Source of the DNA: Gloeothece verrucosa PCC 7822
GTDB lineage: Bacteria; Cyanobacteriota; Cyanobacteriia; Cyanobacteriales; Microcystaceae
Assembly (NCBI RefSeq): GCF_000147335.1
Contig: NC_014501.1
Coordinates: forward strand, 3,532,300-3,596,299
DNA length: 64,000 nt
Direction of reading: 5' to 3'
The notes under the pieces are model-generated. The model was not told the origin of the DNA. It did no database searches and worked only from the letters and a program-made list of their open reading frames with translations. The stretch's first letter is position 1; each line of letters begins with the position of its first letter. This document shows positions 62,218 through 64,000 of this stretch, piece by piece. The position numbers were made by a program, and so were the translations under genes.

Positions 62218-63288
62218 CTACATTAAGGACAAACTACACCAATTAGGGTTTTTTTCAGCATAGGCAGCAATCTCCTCAAGCACCTGCTCAATTTTTGTTT
62301 TGGGGAACCAGTCCCAGACATGACTCGCTTGAGTGGGATCTAAAATCATCCAAGGTATATCAAAAGGTCGTTCTAAATCAGTTTCAATCACTTCATTGGA
62401 GCCAAAATAGTTTTCACACCAATAGCTTAACTGACATAAAGACATACTATTGTCCACACCACCACTAATATTAATAACTCTAGGCTTTTGTGTGTTCAAT
62501 GGTTCGCCAAATTGCTGATGTAAAAGTGATATTAAATCTCTAGGGTGGAGACAATCTCGAACTTGATAGCCTTTACCGCCAAATCCAATGTATTTGAGAG
62601 GGCGTTTTTCTCGGAAACTGTGAATCCAAAAGGCAAAAATTCCCTGTCCGGGATGACCAAATTGTCCCGCCCCCGCCATCACCCCACAGCGATTAATCCA
62701 CACAGGAAAATTAAAAGTCGCTCCATACTCTAAAGATAAATGTTCTGAGGCAACTTTTGTACTGCCATAGAGAGAAACTGGGGGAGATGTAGAATAATTT
62801 TCTGATACTCCGGCTAAAGATATTCCTTGAGGAAATTTTTGCTCGGCTATCGGCTTAAAAGCGCCGTTAATTTCTTTAACTTGAAGATGGCTTAAACCGG
62901 GAATGTTATAAACCCTGCTAGTAGACAGTAGAATAAATCCCGCCTGATAGCTTCGGCAATATTCTAATAAATTAATGGTTCCTTGTAGATTGTGCTGAAC
63001 TAGCTGTAAACTATTGGTTTTTCCGTCTACCCCTGCTAAAACACAGGGATTCGCTGCTGCATCAATTACCCAATCTACAGGGGGCAAAGCAAGGACATCG
63101 CTGGCTTGGCGAATGTCACCATGACGAACTTCTACGCCTAATTTTTGTAAAGGTTCTTTATTAATCCAACTACCGGAACGCGATAAATTATCAATTCCAA
63201 TAATTTTATAATCTGTTGATGACTCTCGAAAGGCTTTTGCCAAGGTTGACCCGACAAAGCCGCAAATCCCAGTGATTAATAAACGCAT
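62218..63288 (-). CDS. NAD-dependent sugar-nucleotide epimerase/dehydratase
   Basis: I take ATG 63288 as start because the Rossmann strand MRLLITGICGFVGSTLAKAF begins there; a frame from 63408 would add 40 residues that are repeat-derived. The 356-residue protein has TGxxGFVG, the catalytic dyad in YGSTKVASEHL, CHP-type KYIGFGGKGYQVRDCLHPRDL and GGVDNSMSL. It belongs to extended SDRs that modify nucleotide sugars such as CDP- or dTDP-sugars. It is followed upstream on the same strand by a second epimerase gene, so the pair may act in one pathway. Confidence 0.88.
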   Translation of the reverse strand: MRLLITGICGFVGSTLAKAFRESSTDYKIIGIDNLSRSGSWINKEPLQKLGVEVRHGDIRQASDVLALPPVDWVIDAAANPCVLAGVDGKTNSLQLVQHNLQGTINLLEYCRSYQAGFILLSTSRVYNIPGLSHLQVKEINGAFKPIAEQKFPQGISLAGVSENYSTSPPVSLYGSTKVASEHLSLEYGATFNFPVWINRCGVMAGAGQFGHPGQGIFAFWIHSFREKRPLKYIGFGGKGYQVRDCLHPRDLISLLHQQFGEPLNTQKPRVINISGGVDNSMSLCQLSYWCENYFGSNEVIETDLERPFDIPWMILDPTQASHVWDWFPKTKIEQVLEEIAAYAEKNPNWCSLSLM

Positions 63289-63365
63289 AGTATTAGCTCT
63301 TAACAGATTATGTACCTGGACATAAATAAAGTTCATTATGTTAAGAAATGTAAAAATATTGAAAG

Positions 63366-63406
63366 CATGCGCCTGTTCCCTGTTGCCTGTTGCCTGTTCC
63401 CTTGCC
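63366..63406. repeat. STRR heptamers (CTGTTCCC / CTGTTGCC)
   Basis: CCTGTTCCCTGTTGCCTGTT-type units are repeated in tandem in the gap between the two epimerase genes. They mislead frame prediction by extending the downstream gene. Confidence 0.75.
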
Positions 63407-63436
63407 AAACAGTTAACTTTACTTTTGTCCAGGTAA

Positions 63437-64000
63437 TTATTGTAAGCGTTTTTGCCAAGATTCCACTATTTGTTTAATGGTTTCTTCTAAAGAGATGGTA
63501 ATATCCCAATTCGGATAATGTTCCCGCATTTTTCGTAAATCTGAATAATAACAAATGTGGTCCCCTATGCGATTTTCCGACAGATAAACATAACGCATGG
63601 GTTTGTTACTGTACTTTTCGGCTAATTTAAAAGCTTCTAGGATCGAACAGCTATTATTTTTCCCGCCACCAAGATTATAAACTTCTGCACAGCGAGGAGA
63701 TTCAATAAAAGCGTGAATAAAGCGGGCTACATCCAGAGAATGAATGTTATCTCTAACTTGTTTACCTTTATAGCCAAAAATTTTGTACTCACGTTCTTCT
63801 AAATTACACTTAACTAAATAGCTCAAAAAGCCGTGTAATTCTACTCCTGAGTGATTCGGCCCAGTTAAACATCCTCCTCGTAAACAACAAGTCGGCATAT
63901 CAAAATAACGCCCGTATTCTTGAACTATCACGTCGGCGGCTACTTTAGACGCACCAAATAAAGAATGTTTGGACTGATCAATACTAAAGGTTTCGGCAAT
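63437..64000 (-). CDS. NAD-dependent epimerase, C-terminal part (cut by window end)
   Basis: The minus-strand frame is open through the right window edge. It reads [61 protein letters not shown] and [23 protein letters not shown], so it is an extended SDR. The YxxxK site has Phe instead of Tyr (FGASK); I recall this as usual for a subgroup related to CDP-paratose-2-epimerases. [19 protein letters not shown] is typical there. Length and N-terminus are outside the window. Confidence 0.85.
   Translation of the reverse strand: MAETFSIDQSKHSLFGASKVAADVIVQEYGRYFDMPTCCLRGGCLTGPNHSGVELHGFLSYLVKCNLEEREYKIFGYKGKQVRDNIHSLDVARFIHAFIESPRCAEVYNLGGGKNNSCSILEAFKLAEKYSNKPMRYVYLSENRIGDHICYYSDLRKMREHYPNWDITISLEETIKQIVESWQKRLQ

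Overview
The window is chromosomal DNA from a cyanobacterium. The evidence is a phycobilin lyase of the CpcS/CpeS type, cyanobacterial forms of RpoZ, IspH, CarB and the DUF1818 and DUF1350 families, scattered HIP1 octamers (GCGATCGC, for example near 3586, 30327, 36234, 41396, 54468 and 56294), and heptameric STRR repeats. The AT-rich composition, the repeat load and the many toxin-antitoxin and Uma2 genes resemble unicellular Gloeothece/Cyanothece/Microcystis-type genomes. That placement is an inference, not something the sequence proves.

Layout. 1-1.1 kb: an IS605-type insertion sequence with divergent tnpB (cut by the window edge) and tnpA. 1.4-6.4 kb: a bilin lyase, two small unknown genes and carB. 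6.4-9.7 kb: a BrnA-like antitoxin remnant, a membrane-anchored protein with a PT-rich linker encoded by telomere-like G-rich DNA, then the minus-strand run rpoZ - unknown - DUF1818 - DUF4346-like. 9.9-15.9 kb: a VanX-type dipeptidase convergent with an M14 carboxypeptidase, a small protein with repeated G-x-RP motifs divergent from uvrB, and an SDR oxidoreductase. 16-20.5 kb is an accessory island. It holds a DUF29 remnant, a short helical protein followed by a NACHT-HEAT-transmembrane NTPase, a RelE-type toxin-antitoxin pair whose toxin is truncated by a repeat, and a 173-bp tandem duplication. 20.5-32.7 kb is mostly core: ispH, a PBP4-like lipoprotein, a double-retropepsin protein, a class II amidotransferase, a PAP2 phosphatase, ppk1, a VWA protein and a glycogen debranching enzyme.

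32.8-45 kb: a repeat-rich PEP-CTERM beta-helix protein, a TIGR03032-type gene with an internal deletion, a PmbA/TldE protein, a two-gene hydrolase operon, a patatin lipase, a ClC channel lacking its gating glutamate, and an acyltransferase. 45.4-53.8 kb is a second accessory cluster around ileS. It has two Uma2 genes, a protein with a HEPN-like RX4H motif, a tightly overlapping pair of unknown small genes, a VapBC pair and orphan antitoxin-like genes. 54-64 kb: PrxQ, lpxA-lpxB (lipid A), an orphan MacB-type permease, DUF1350, a TpsB outer-membrane transporter, small conserved genes and two sugar-nucleotide epimerases, the last cut by the window end.

The best candidates for undescribed biology are the 16.4-19.7 kb two-gene NACHT/HEAT locus, which has an apparent -1 frameshift at A8 runs, a palindromic repeat exapted into its coding frame and five identical HEAT units, and the HEPN-like gene at 46.4 kb. 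No tRNA, rRNA or CRISPR array was seen. All family names come from reading the translated sequences; no database search was run.
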